DNA of 63,223 bases from an uncultured Lachnoclostridium sp. (GTDB taxonomy: Bacteria; Bacillota; Clostridia; Lachnospirales; Lachnospiraceae), in contig CAMKRZ010000017.1 of the NCBI GenBank assembly GCA_946415315.1, positions 1-63,223 of the forward strand, in the 5' to 3' direction. The stretch's first letter is position 1; each line of letters begins with the position of its first letter. Position numbers and translations under genes: made by a program. Positions 25,712 through 34,804 of this stretch are shown in pieces. Under the pieces are notes generated by a model. It worked only from the letters and a program-made list of their open reading frames with translations. It had not been told where the DNA came from and made no database searches.

Positions 25712-28657
25712 GTGGTGAAGGTAGACAGCCGTGGGAGAAAGGAAATCCGCGAAACGCTCAGGAAGCGTGCAGAGAGCTATACTCCCGAATGGAATATGGA
25801 CATGGATGACCCCGACATCGCAGCCGCGCTTGCGCTCGCCTGCGCCGATATGTTCGAGGGCACGGTCAGGAAGATCAACAATCTTCCCCTCAAGAACGAA
25901 ATCGCATTTTTCAATACAATCGATTCTTCTCTTCTCTCTGCGACTCCGTCGGAGGGGTATGTCAGTTTCGGCCTTTCTTCCGCAGACGTAGGCACGACAG
26001 AGGTCCCGAGGGGAACGGTTCTCTCCGCGTATGCGAAGGACGGGGAACCGGTTCACTACGAGACGCTCGACGAGATACTGGTGTCTGCCGCGAAGATCAA
26101 GGCCGCATTTTGCGTGGATGACGGACTCGATCTCATCGAGCGTTACGGGTCGACAGAGTCTTTCGAGCAGGGGATGTTCTCCCTGCCCGGCAACAATCTG
26201 CAGACGCATGTTCTCACAATGGATCACCCCTATGCATTTCATATCGCAACCGAAGGAGACCTGTGCCTTTGCTTCTACCAGAAAGGCGGTCTGACGCTGA
26301 AGAGCAACGTGCTCGGCGTGCTTGCGGACAGCGGCAACGTGACGATTGAGTACTATGCCGGCGAGGAGCGGGGCTATGTGCCGTTTCGTGAGGTTCACGA
26401 ACGAAACGGCAAACTGTACCTGCACAAACAGGCGGATATGCCCGAGATCGTCCGTGAGGGAACAGAACATGCGCTTCGTTTTACGGTCAGAGATATCACC
26501 AAAGTTAAAAATTTCAGGTATGCGTTCGCCGAGGCGATGCCGACGGGCAAGCGCATCGTGCCGGAGATCGTCTACGACGGCAATGCCGAGCTCGGAGTGG
26601 ACTCGTTCTTCCCGTTCGGTGAGCGTTTCCAAATCTACAACGAGATCTACATCGGCTGCGGCGAAGTGCTGGATAAGCGAGGCGCGGTCATCACCTTAAG
26701 CTTTGACCTGAATATGATCAAGGTTCCGATCGAGAACCAGATCGAGGATGAGATCCAGTGGAAATGGGTCGCCAACAAGGACAGCTTCAAGGAGCGAACT
26801 TCTTATGAGATCTCCATCACGGAGGTCATCTGGGAGTACTACAACGGTTATGGCTGGAGCAGACTGTTCCGGGACGGGCAGTACAGCGACATTTTCAACT
26901 ACACGCAAGGCGTGATGAGCAGCTTCCGAAGCATGACGTTCGTCTGTCCCGATGATATTGACACTGCGTTCGTCGGAGCAGGCGGGAACATGTTCATCCG
27001 GGCGCGTATCCTGAAGGCGGACAACCTGTACAAGCTTCGCGGTTTCTTCCTCTCGCCGCAGATCCGCAACATCTCTTTCGAATACTACTATACGGAGCGG
27101 GGATGTCGACTTTCCGACATGCGCACCTTCAACTGTCTCGAGGAAAAAGTATGTGAGCCCGGCACGGAGTTCACGCCGTTCTATGGCACGAACTGCAAGG
27201 GGCGGTCGGTCTGCCTCGGGTTCCCTGTCGCGCCTGACAACGGGCCTCTGCGGATTCTGTGGGATGTCCGGGAGAACCCGCACGCAAAGCGCACGGAGCT
27301 CACGTGGGAGTACCTCTCCGAGAAGGGCTGGAAGTCGATGAACATGGTCGACGAGACCGAGAGTTTTACAGCTGAGGGACTGACGATCTTCCTCGACAAC
27401 CACGGTTTTGCGAGGAAACAGCTATTTGGTGAGGAGCTCTACTGGGTGAGGATCCGCGATGAGGCGGGTGTCTACGCATCCGGCGCAGCGATGATGCCTG
27501 TCATCGACGGCATCTACTACAATTCCGTTCGGGCGGTCAATGTCGACAGCCATAAGGAAGAGAATTTTGCGATGAATGTGTATTCGGAAAATGCGGAATT
27601 CGCACTTTCCAAACAGGGCCTTCTCGACGTGGAGGTCTACGTCAATGAATACCCGGCGCTCACGGGCGAGGAGTGCAGGCTCCTGCAGAGTGAGGGGCGG
27701 CTTCGCGAAGTCACCGACAACGCCGGCCTGGTCACCGAGCAGTGGGTGAGGTGGAACGAGGTCGGCACCTTCATCACGGAAAACGGAAGTTCCCGCTCGT
27801 TCATCACGGATCGAAGCAAAGGCACGGTCATGTTCGGAAACGGCCGGAAGGGCAAGATCCCTCCGGTTTCCAATATCGACAATGTGAAGGTCATCTACAC
27901 GACCGGCGGCGGGAAGCGGTCGAATGCGGAGCCCGGCAAGATCGACTCCATGGAGCGATCGATCGGATTCGTCAGCTCGGTCACGAACCCGAAGAGATTT
28001 TACGGCGGATGTGATACGCAGACAGTGTACGAGGCATTGCAGCACAGCGCAGTCATGCTCAGCACGCAGGGGAAGGCAGTCACGGTGAGGGACTTCGAGG
28101 AGCTCGCATTTGCCGCATCGCGGAGTATCGGAAAGGTGCGCTGTTTCAAGGGAAGAAATCTCCGGGGAGAGCCGGAGCGCGGCGCGGTGACACTCGTCGT
28201 GCTCAAGGATGGCGACTGCGATTTCTGCACGCTGCGCCGGAAACTGGCGGACTACATGCTGCCGCGGATCGCGGGCATTCTGGCATCCTCGGGGAAGTTC
28301 TACATCACGGAGCCTTCATTTGTCAAAATGAACATCAAGACGGAGCTTGCAGCCACAAGGCTCGAGGGGATCTTCGAGCTGAAACGCAGAGCGGAACAGT
28401 GCATCCGTGAATGCATTGAGTCCTACGCGGGACGCGAGGGTTCGAACAACTGGCTTCTCGGGCGCATCCCGAACGAGCAGCAGATCCGGAGCGCATTGCT
28501 TCGCATCAAGCGGGTGGAGTTTATCCGCAACATCAAAATCACCGCCTTTGTCTCCGGAGCGGGCGGTTACGTGGAAACGGACATCGATAAGCTGAAGGAG
28601 ATGCCGTACATTCTGCCGGTGTGCGGGGAAAGTGACATCAGCATCTCGCTGGTGTGA
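25712..28657 (+). CDS. baseplate J-like wedge protein 1 (Afp11-like)
   Basis: 981 residues if it starts at the GTG 25712, 10 bases after AAAGGA; a TTG at 25703 is the other option but lies too close. The first part (ESYTPEWNMDMDDPDIAAAL, ADMFEGTVRKINNLP) and the last third (GKGKIPPVSNIDNVKVIYTT style core, RNLRGEPERGAVTLVVLKDG, IKTELAATRLEGIFELKRRA) match baseplate assembly protein J of T4 gp6 type. Length matches the large Afp11/Pvc11 wedge. The final IPNEQQIRSALLRIKRVEFI is a typical J-protein end. Confidence 0.85.
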   Translation: MVKVDSRGRKEIRETLRKRAESYTPEWNMDMDDPDIAAALALACADMFEGTVRKINNLPLKNEIAFFNTIDSSLLSATPSEGYVSFGLSSADVGTTEVPRGTVLSAYAKDGEPVHYETLDEILVSAAKIKAAFCVDDGLDLIERYGSTESFEQGMFSLPGNNLQTHVLTMDHPYAFHIATEGDLCLCFYQKGGLTLKSNVLGVLADSGNVTIEYYAGEERGYVPFREVHERNGKLYLHKQADMPEIVREGTEHALRFTVRDITKVKNFRYAFAEAMPTGKRIVPEIVYDGNAELGVDSFFPFGERFQIYNEIYIGCGEVLDKRGAVITLSFDLNMIKVPIENQIEDEIQWKWVANKDSFKERTSYEISITEVIWEYYNGYGWSRLFRDGQYSDIFNYTQGVMSSFRSMTFVCPDDIDTAFVGAGGNMFIRARILKADNLYKLRGFFLSPQIRNISFEYYYTERGCRLSDMRTFNCLEEKVCEPGTEFTPFYGTNCKGRSVCLGFPVAPDNGPLRILWDVRENPHAKRTELTWEYLSEKGWKSMNMVDETESFTAEGLTIFLDNHGFARKQLFGEELYWVRIRDEAGVYASGAAMMPVIDGIYYNSVRAVNVDSHKEENFAMNVYSENAEFALSKQGLLDVEVYVNEYPALTGEECRLLQSEGRLREVTDNAGLVTEQWVRWNEVGTFITENGSSRSFITDRSKGTVMFGNGRKGKIPPVSNIDNVKVIYTTGGGKRSNAEPGKIDSMERSIGFVSSVTNPKRFYGGCDTQTVYEALQHSAVMLSTQGKAVTVRDFEELAFAASRSIGKVRCFKGRNLRGEPERGAVTLVVLKDGDCDFCTLRRKLADYMLPRIAGILASSGKFYITEPSFVKMNIKTELAATRLEGIFELKRRAEQCIRECIESYAGREGSNNWLLGRIPNEQQIRSALLRIKRVEFIRNIKITAFVSGAGGYVETDIDKLKEMPYILPVCGESDISISLV

Positions 28658-28763
28658 CGAAAGAGAGCGCGGGAGCACGCGACAGTTGCTGGCCGCAAGC
28701 GGCAGGAGGTATACGGCAGGGAGGACATTTTCCTGACCGAACAATTCTACTGGGAGTAACAAC

Positions 28764-30818
28764 ATGTTACCTGATCTTGATCTTGACAACGAACGCTACG
28801 ACGATATCCTCGACAGCGCCAGGAATATGATCGTGAGCACATACCCGGGGTGGACGGACTTCAACTACCACGACCCCGGTGTTACCATGCTCGAGATGTT
28901 TGCCTGGCTCAAGGAGATCCAGCAGTACTATCTGAACCGGATCGGTCCCGAGAATATCGAAAAATACCTGAAACTCATGGGCGTCCGGCGCCGCACGAAG
29001 AAACCCTCGCGGACGGCGGTGTGCATCCGCTACAGTGAGGACATCGTGGCGGGGCAGGGCACGAAGCTGTACGCGGGCAATATCTGCTTCGAGGCCGATC
29101 GAAGGACGTACGTTTCGTCGGCGCAGATTGTCTGCTGCATCAGTCGGAACGACAGGAACAGTCATATCGTTGAGGGCAGCGAGCTCTCCTTCGGCGGGAG
29201 CCTTCGCATCAACCCCTTCCCCGCGGGAGGGAACGGAGAGTTCCTCATCGGATTCGATAAGCCCCTTAAGAGCGGGGAGGATCATCTGATCTACTTCGGG
29301 CTGAGCGACTCCGGTACCGTGGCGCGCAACCCGGTGACCGACCCCGGCAGTTTCATTCCGCTCACGGACATCGCGGCGGAATACTACAGCGGGTTTTCGT
29401 GGGAGCCGCTTGAGATTACTGACGGAACGTACGGATTCCTGAATTCCGGGAGCATCACATTCCGGCTTTCCTCGGAGCATACGGGCAGCAGCGTGCTCGG
29501 CAGAAAGGCTTACTACATCCGGTTCCGTCTGGCCGGCGGCGAGTTCGACGAGCTGCCGTCGATCCGCAGCATCAAATTCAACCTGATGCCCGTGACGCAG
29601 CGGGACACCCTGGCTGAGTGCTTTGACATGCCGGTGACAGGCAGGATCACGACACTGAGCGATCTTTCCGTGATGGGCATCAGCAACGTATGGCTGAAGG
29701 GCAGCGATGGATTGTACACCGCCGTGAAAAATTTTGAAAAGAGGATTGACCAGACGACAGGTGCCGTCACATACAAGATCGCGGGGCAGAAAAATGCGGA
29801 ATCGGTGAGGATCGTCAATCTTTCCGTTGACCATCTCGAGCGCATGGAGGTCGGCTACGGAACGGGACTTCCGTATCAGGAGTACGACCTCGGGGACACC
29901 GGTCTGGAGTATGAGACGTTCACGCTCATGACCGAGTTGCCCGCCAGCGGCGGACGGTTTGTGGAGTGGAAGAAAGTCCGGGATTTCTCTGGCTCGGGAA
30001 GCGATGATTTCGTCTATATCTTTGACAGCAGCAGGGGCGTCGTCCGGTTCGGCGACTGCATCCGGGGTATGGCCCCCGAGGGCAGGATCTTCATTGTCGG
30101 CTGCTCGCGGACTCTCGGCGCAGACGGCAATGTGTCTGCCGGCAAGATCAACCAGCTCGCTGCCGACGGGAACGAGGAGATCGAGATCTCAAATCCCTTC
30201 CGCTCCGAGGGCGGTTTCGCGGAGGAGTCGGACGAGGAGTGCTGTGTCAGGGCATACCGCATGCTGCGCTCCACTGAAACGCTTGTCACCGACGAGGACT
30301 GCGAGACGTTCATATCGCATGTGCAGGGCCTCAAGATTGAAAAGTGCAAGGTCATCCGCATGGAAGGTCAGGCCGACAATGTGACCTCCGTCGTTGTGAG
30401 ACCGTACTCGCCCGACGGAAGGGGAGTGCCGGGTGAGCGGTATATCAAAAACATTCTTGCGGCGGTGGAACCCAGGCGGCTTCTGGGTACCTGCTTCCGG
30501 ATCGTGAGACCCGAGTATTCGGCGGTGACCGTGTTTGCGGACATCGTGGTCTCGCGCAGTTACTCCGATGCGAGGGAGACGGTACAGCGGACGATCGAGG
30601 AATTCTTTGAATCGCTGAGGGACGGCTTCGGCGCGAAGATCATTTACAGCCGACTCTACGAGCTGATCGATCGGCTCGACTGCGTACTCAACGTCAACAT
30701 GCTGACGCTGGAGACCGACGGCAGCGGCGCGAAGCGGACGCGCGAGGGCGACCTCCTGCTCTCGCCGAACGTGACAGCGTATCTTGACGAGACAGAGCTG
30801 ACCATCACGATCGGCTGA
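28764..30818 (+). CDS. baseplate J-like wedge protein 2 (Afp12-like)
   Basis: 684 residues. TYPGWTDFNYHDPGVTMLEM near the start is the signature of the second baseplate wedge protein of injection systems, followed by LMGVRRRTKKPSRTAV. The late part (VRFGDCIRGMAPEG, ADGNEEIEISNPFRSEGGFA, RMLRSTETLVTDEDCETFIS) is J-protein-like. Two J-type genes in a row are normal for Afp/PVC-type particles, where they form a heterodimeric wedge. GGGAGTAACAAC precedes the ATG. Confidence 0.85.
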   Translation: MLPDLDLDNERYDDILDSARNMIVSTYPGWTDFNYHDPGVTMLEMFAWLKEIQQYYLNRIGPENIEKYLKLMGVRRRTKKPSRTAVCIRYSEDIVAGQGTKLYAGNICFEADRRTYVSSAQIVCCISRNDRNSHIVEGSELSFGGSLRINPFPAGGNGEFLIGFDKPLKSGEDHLIYFGLSDSGTVARNPVTDPGSFIPLTDIAAEYYSGFSWEPLEITDGTYGFLNSGSITFRLSSEHTGSSVLGRKAYYIRFRLAGGEFDELPSIRSIKFNLMPVTQRDTLAECFDMPVTGRITTLSDLSVMGISNVWLKGSDGLYTAVKNFEKRIDQTTGAVTYKIAGQKNAESVRIVNLSVDHLERMEVGYGTGLPYQEYDLGDTGLEYETFTLMTELPASGGRFVEWKKVRDFSGSGSDDFVYIFDSSRGVVRFGDCIRGMAPEGRIFIVGCSRTLGADGNVSAGKINQLAADGNEEIEISNPFRSEGGFAEESDEECCVRAYRMLRSTETLVTDEDCETFISHVQGLKIEKCKVIRMEGQADNVTSVVVRPYSPDGRGVPGERYIKNILAAVEPRRLLGTCFRIVRPEYSAVTVFADIVVSRSYSDARETVQRTIEEFFESLRDGFGAKIIYSRLYELIDRLDCVLNVNMLTLETDGSGAKRTREGDLLLSPNVTAYLDETELTITIG

Positions 30819-30924
30819 TCCGCCTGAGACGGAACCGGCAGATGCCGTGACGGAACTACAATCCGGTGCCGCAGCGCCGGAGAAAACGGTCCCTGCGGGA
30901 CAGGGATGCACAAGGAAACGGACA

Positions 30925-32094
30925 ATGAGAGAGAAACTGAAGTATTTCATCATCAACAAAGCCTACGATTACAACCGCGGCTTCTATGAAAACATGACCG
31001 TGCGCGGAAACGGGCTCTGCTTCTCCTCGGACAGCGGATCGGGAGTCGGAAAATTCCTGACCCGGGTGTTCGACTCGGGCCAGCGCGGGTTGAACTGGCA
31101 CCGGCTCGTGATCAACACGGAGAACTGTGAACCCGAGGCGCTTCGGATCACCGTGTACGCCTGCGACAGCGGGTCAGTACGGTACCGGGGAAACGCGATA
31201 CCGGTCGAGGAGTTTATGGAGCTTGAGGGGATTTCCCTTGAGGACCGGCTCTCGGCGCTGGCGCCGTACGTTGTGCGAAAGGTCTCAGGCGTGACCGATG
31301 TCCTTCTGCACTACGTCAGCGGACGGTTCTTCTGGGCGTACATCGAAGTGTACAGCCCTGGCGGCGGGAAAGCGGCGCGGATCGACAGTGTGAAGATCTA
31401 CCTGCCGTCGGCATCGTGGATCGACCATTTGCCTGCCATCTACCGCGCGGGCGACGGGGAGACTCACTTCCTGGAGCGGTACCTCGGGATCTTTCAGACA
31501 GTTTACGAGGAGCTGGACGCAGAGATTGCCGACATGGCAAACCGATTCGACCCGGAATGCGCCGAGGCGGAGTTCCTCGAGTGGATCGCCGGGTGGCTGA
31601 ACATCCGGGACACGAAGATCTGGACCGAGGAGCAGATGCGAAAACTGCTGATGAAGGCGGTCCGGCTGTATCGCCGGCGGGGCACGAAGGAGAGCCTTTC
31701 GGAAATGATTGAGCTTTACACCGGCGAGAAACCGTTCATCGTCGAGGGCTCCGACGTCGGGGAACTCGCAGACCGTGCGGAGTTCAAGGAATTGTTGTCA
31801 TCGCTGTACGGGGCCGACCCGTCGACGGTGACGGTCATGATCCAGCCGGGGCATGACACGGAGGTCATTAAGCGGATCGCGATGGAAATGCTGCCGGTCA
31901 CAGCGGAACTGAACCTGATCGAACTGGATCCGTACATTTCGCTCGGTAAGCACGCGTACCTCGGCGTGAACAGCGGAATCGGGGCGTACAAGCCCGCTGT
32001 GCTTGACGGCCGGTCGAGGCTCACGCTGACGGCGCTCGGCGGCACGCAGAGCGAGGACGATCCGGACGAGGACAGGGACCCGGAGGACGGATAG
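30925..32094 (+). CDS. phage tail protein I-like baseplate protein
   Basis: 389 residues from the ATG at 30925, which has AAGGAAACGGAC upstream; an in-frame GTG at 30847 has no ribosome binding site. The core YLPSASWIDHLPAIYRAGDG, FLERYLGIFQTVYEELDAEI, FLEWIAGWLNIRD and RRGTKESLSEMIELYTGEKP is that of the tail protein I / P2 gpI family, here with an added N-terminal beta-rich domain. It belongs to the wedge assembly. Confidence 0.82.
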   Translation: MREKLKYFIINKAYDYNRGFYENMTVRGNGLCFSSDSGSGVGKFLTRVFDSGQRGLNWHRLVINTENCEPEALRITVYACDSGSVRYRGNAIPVEEFMELEGISLEDRLSALAPYVVRKVSGVTDVLLHYVSGRFFWAYIEVYSPGGGKAARIDSVKIYLPSASWIDHLPAIYRAGDGETHFLERYLGIFQTVYEELDAEIADMANRFDPECAEAEFLEWIAGWLNIRDTKIWTEEQMRKLLMKAVRLYRRRGTKESLSEMIELYTGEKPFIVEGSDVGELADRAEFKELLSSLYGADPSTVTVMIQPGHDTEVIKRIAMEMLPVTAELNLIELDPYISLGKHAYLGVNSGIGAYKPAVLDGRSRLTLTALGGTQSEDDPDEDRDPEDG

Positions 32095-32194
32095 CCGGAA
32101 GACAGAAGCAGACGAGGCGTGCCACACAGGCAGCCGGTGAGGATATCAACAGCATCTACGAAGGAGGAACGCCGAAACGGCGGAAGCGGGAACA

Positions 32195-33904
32195 ATGAAG
32201 AATACGCAGCTCTATCCCTTTGAAAGAACCAAATACTACTATGGAATGCTCTTAAGCGTTGATGATTTCAATGCAGAGCAGAGATACATGAATGACAAGC
32301 GCAGGCTGGTCAACCGCCTCATCCACGGGATGGGCGTGGTGTGCGGCCTGAATGTCGTGCGTCTTGATGACAGTACGATCTCGGTTGAGAGCGGTATGGC
32401 GCTCGACAACACGGGACGCGAGATCGTGGTCGACGTCCCCGTGACAAAGAAACTCTCGATGATCAACGGGTACGAATCCGCCATGAACAACGGGAGCAAC
32501 GCCTACGTCTATCTCTGCCTGGAATACAACGAGGGAGAGCGCGGTGCGTCCTACAGCATCGCGGACAGCGAGGGCAAAGCCCCGAGCGGAAAGATCCGCG
32601 AGAATTATAACCTGTATCTCACCTCGTCCGAGCCCGACGACAGCATCGACCAGGTGCGCGATTTCGGGGAGCAGACCGTGACCGTGTTCAGCAATGACCA
32701 GCTCACGATCCGCCATATCACGCCGCGGTATGTCAATCCGATGATGCCCGTGGAACTGCGGGTGGAGATTGAGACGTTCACCAAGCAGTTTGCCGCATTT
32801 TCCTATGACGTACAGCTCGTCTGCCTGAACAACGAGGAGGACAGCAGCTCCGTACTCACCGTAAAATTCAACGAGTCGCTCTTCGACAAGAGCGGCTGGT
32901 ACTCGCTCTCGTACAAGCTCCGTGCGACCAACGTGACCGATACGGCCGGCACGGTCAAGGTCGATCCGACGACGTTCACGCTCGCCTTCGACAAGGTTCC
33001 CGCATCCGGGGACATCGCCGGGACGTCGTCCGTCTCGATCATTACGGACAGCGTGGAGGACGCGGCGATCCGGGCCAGCTACGAGCGCGACATGGACACC
33101 CTGCTCCGCAGCACGATGGGGCACCGGCTGTACCTCGCGAGGATCAACATGGTGAACGCCGGCGGCACGGCGATCATCGAGGATGTGCTGAACGTTCCGT
33201 TCCATCAGTATGTGGCGAGCGGCACGATGCTGAGCGCCCTGCTTCGGATGTGCAGCGGCGGAGCCGATCTCATCGAGGGAGCGCCGGCGGAAGGCAAGAA
33301 CACCGTGATCCCGAAGGCTTCGGACAAGGATATCGCGAGCGGTGTCTGCCGGATCGACCTAAGCTCCGGAAGTCTCAAGAACAAGGTGTTCTACTCGGAG
33401 GAGATCACGCATGGGCTCGGGCTCGGAAGCGTGACAATCCAGCTTGGCGTTACCACGAAGGACAAGAAGACGGTCTACGGCGACATGAAGGTCTTCAAGG
33501 ACGACTGTCCGCAGATCGTGCTCGCCGCCAAAACGGATCCCTCGCGAGGCAGTTTCGTCATCGGGCTGATGACAGTCACGACCGTGCTTGACGACTATAT
33601 TGATGTCAAATGGACTGCGATCCGCGATGCGGACGAGGCTGTCAACGAGAAGAACAACATGAAGATCATGATCAAGCCGAACTCGCTGATCATAAAGCCG
33701 AAGGAGAACCGGTACCTCGAGGCGGTCTGCGTCAACATGACCAACAAGACGATCCGCTGGTCGGTAGTTCCGGAGACGGGCGGCAGCATTGACCAGAACG
33801 GTCTCTACACCGCGCCTTCGTCGGAGGGCGTTTACGAGATTGTCGCCCAGAGCGCGGCATACCCGGAGATCAAGGCCTCCATCATGGTGGTCGTGAGAGA
33901 ATAA
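32195..33904 (+). CDS. injection-system baseplate-associated protein with C-terminal Ig-like domain
   Basis: 569 residues. The N-terminus (YYGMLLSVDDFNAEQRYMND, KRRLVNRLIHGMGVVCGLNV) is a block I associate with a conserved but poorly named protein next to tail protein I in injection-system loci. Middle: long beta-rich region without a known motif. Residues about 495-569 (IKPNSLIIKPKENRYLEAVC, WSVVPETGGSIDQNGLYTAP) look like a bacterial Ig-like (Big) domain. Since no tail fibre gene is recognisable, this is the best candidate for an exposed baseplate or adhesive part. Function is inference. Confidence 0.6.
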   Translation: MKNTQLYPFERTKYYYGMLLSVDDFNAEQRYMNDKRRLVNRLIHGMGVVCGLNVVRLDDSTISVESGMALDNTGREIVVDVPVTKKLSMINGYESAMNNGSNAYVYLCLEYNEGERGASYSIADSEGKAPSGKIRENYNLYLTSSEPDDSIDQVRDFGEQTVTVFSNDQLTIRHITPRYVNPMMPVELRVEIETFTKQFAAFSYDVQLVCLNNEEDSSSVLTVKFNESLFDKSGWYSLSYKLRATNVTDTAGTVKVDPTTFTLAFDKVPASGDIAGTSSVSIITDSVEDAAIRASYERDMDTLLRSTMGHRLYLARINMVNAGGTAIIEDVLNVPFHQYVASGTMLSALLRMCSGGADLIEGAPAEGKNTVIPKASDKDIASGVCRIDLSSGSLKNKVFYSEEITHGLGLGSVTIQLGVTTKDKKTVYGDMKVFKDDCPQIVLAAKTDPSRGSFVIGLMTVTTVLDDYIDVKWTAIRDADEAVNEKNNMKIMIKPNSLIIKPKENRYLEAVCVNMTNKTIRWSVVPETGGSIDQNGLYTAPSSEGVYEIVAQSAAYPEIKASIMVVVRE

Positions 33905-33955
33905 CGGGCGGGTTTATTTTTCGAAAGAATAACGAGGAAAGGAGGATCTGCCGAG

Positions 33956-34804
33956 ATGATCAGTACTTTTGAAACGGATTATCCCATTACTGCCGTGCGG
34001 GAGACAAATGAGACGTACAACAGTTACCTGTGTCGCAACATGCGGGACGGCGGTCTCTGCGGGATACTCAGCATTCATGATAAGAGTCTGTTCCCGTCGA
34101 TTGTCAGCTGGCTGACCGACGCGGTGGATCCCGATGCATTTACCGATTTTATCGAGTACTTCATGTTCAACGACGATCTGTGCATCGTCATGAAATACAC
34201 GCAGGGGCTTACGCTCGAGAAGAAGCTTACAACGGAAGCACTCTCGCTGGCGGAACGTCTGGAACTCGGCAGGAAAATCCTGGAGCGGGCAGTACTTCTT
34301 GATATTCCGGAGTACTTTCTGGACAAATGTTTTTCGCCGAACTGCATCATGGTGGAGCCCGATCTGACGGTCAGCTTCAATTACCCGATCGAGGACATCA
34401 TGAAGGACCGCAACTGCTCGGCGAAAGCCAACACGGAGCGGGTGCTGCGGCTGCTGTTCACAAGGGAGCTCCAGAGGAAGGTGCCGGAGGTTCTGATCCG
34501 GTTCTTCGACCGACTGCCTGAGCTGACAGAAGGGAACATGATCGATCTGTACAGCGAGTATTACGCGCTCTGCGTTGCGCTGGAAGGTTACGACGCCGAC
34601 TCGGAGCAGCCGAGGACGTTCAGCTACCGCTTGTGGGAAGGCTTCAAGAAATGTTTCCGGAAAGTGAAGACGGTCCTCATTGTGCTGCTGGTCATGGTAG
34701 CCTTCGGGTATCTGATCTACACGATGTTTGACACCGGGAAAAGCAAGGTGAAAGAACCGCATTTTGACCGGATCGGGACCGTTAAGATTGATAAGAACAG
34801 GTGA
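33956..34804 (+). CDS. membrane-anchored pseudokinase-like protein
   Basis: 282 residues. Parts of a protein kinase fold can be traced: a hinge-like LCIVMKYTQGLTLEKKL, a helix LAERLELGRKILERAVLL, and CFSPNCIMVEPDLTVSFNY where active kinases have HRDLKPENI...DFG. The catalytic HRD Asp and the DFG Asp are absent, and no GxGxxG loop is visible. Residues about 239-259 form a single membrane helix near the C-terminus, leaving a short outer tail. Predicted cytoplasmic pseudokinase tethered to the membrane. GGAGGATCTGCCGAG precedes the ATG, and its stop overlaps the next start (GTGA). Confidence 0.55.
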   Translation: MISTFETDYPITAVRETNETYNSYLCRNMRDGGLCGILSIHDKSLFPSIVSWLTDAVDPDAFTDFIEYFMFNDDLCIVMKYTQGLTLEKKLTTEALSLAERLELGRKILERAVLLDIPEYFLDKCFSPNCIMVEPDLTVSFNYPIEDIMKDRNCSAKANTERVLRLLFTRELQRKVPEVLIRFFDRLPELTEGNMIDLYSEYYALCVALEGYDADSEQPRTFSYRLWEGFKKCFRKVKTVLIVLLVMVAFGYLIYTMFDTGKSKVKEPHFDRIGTVKIDKNR

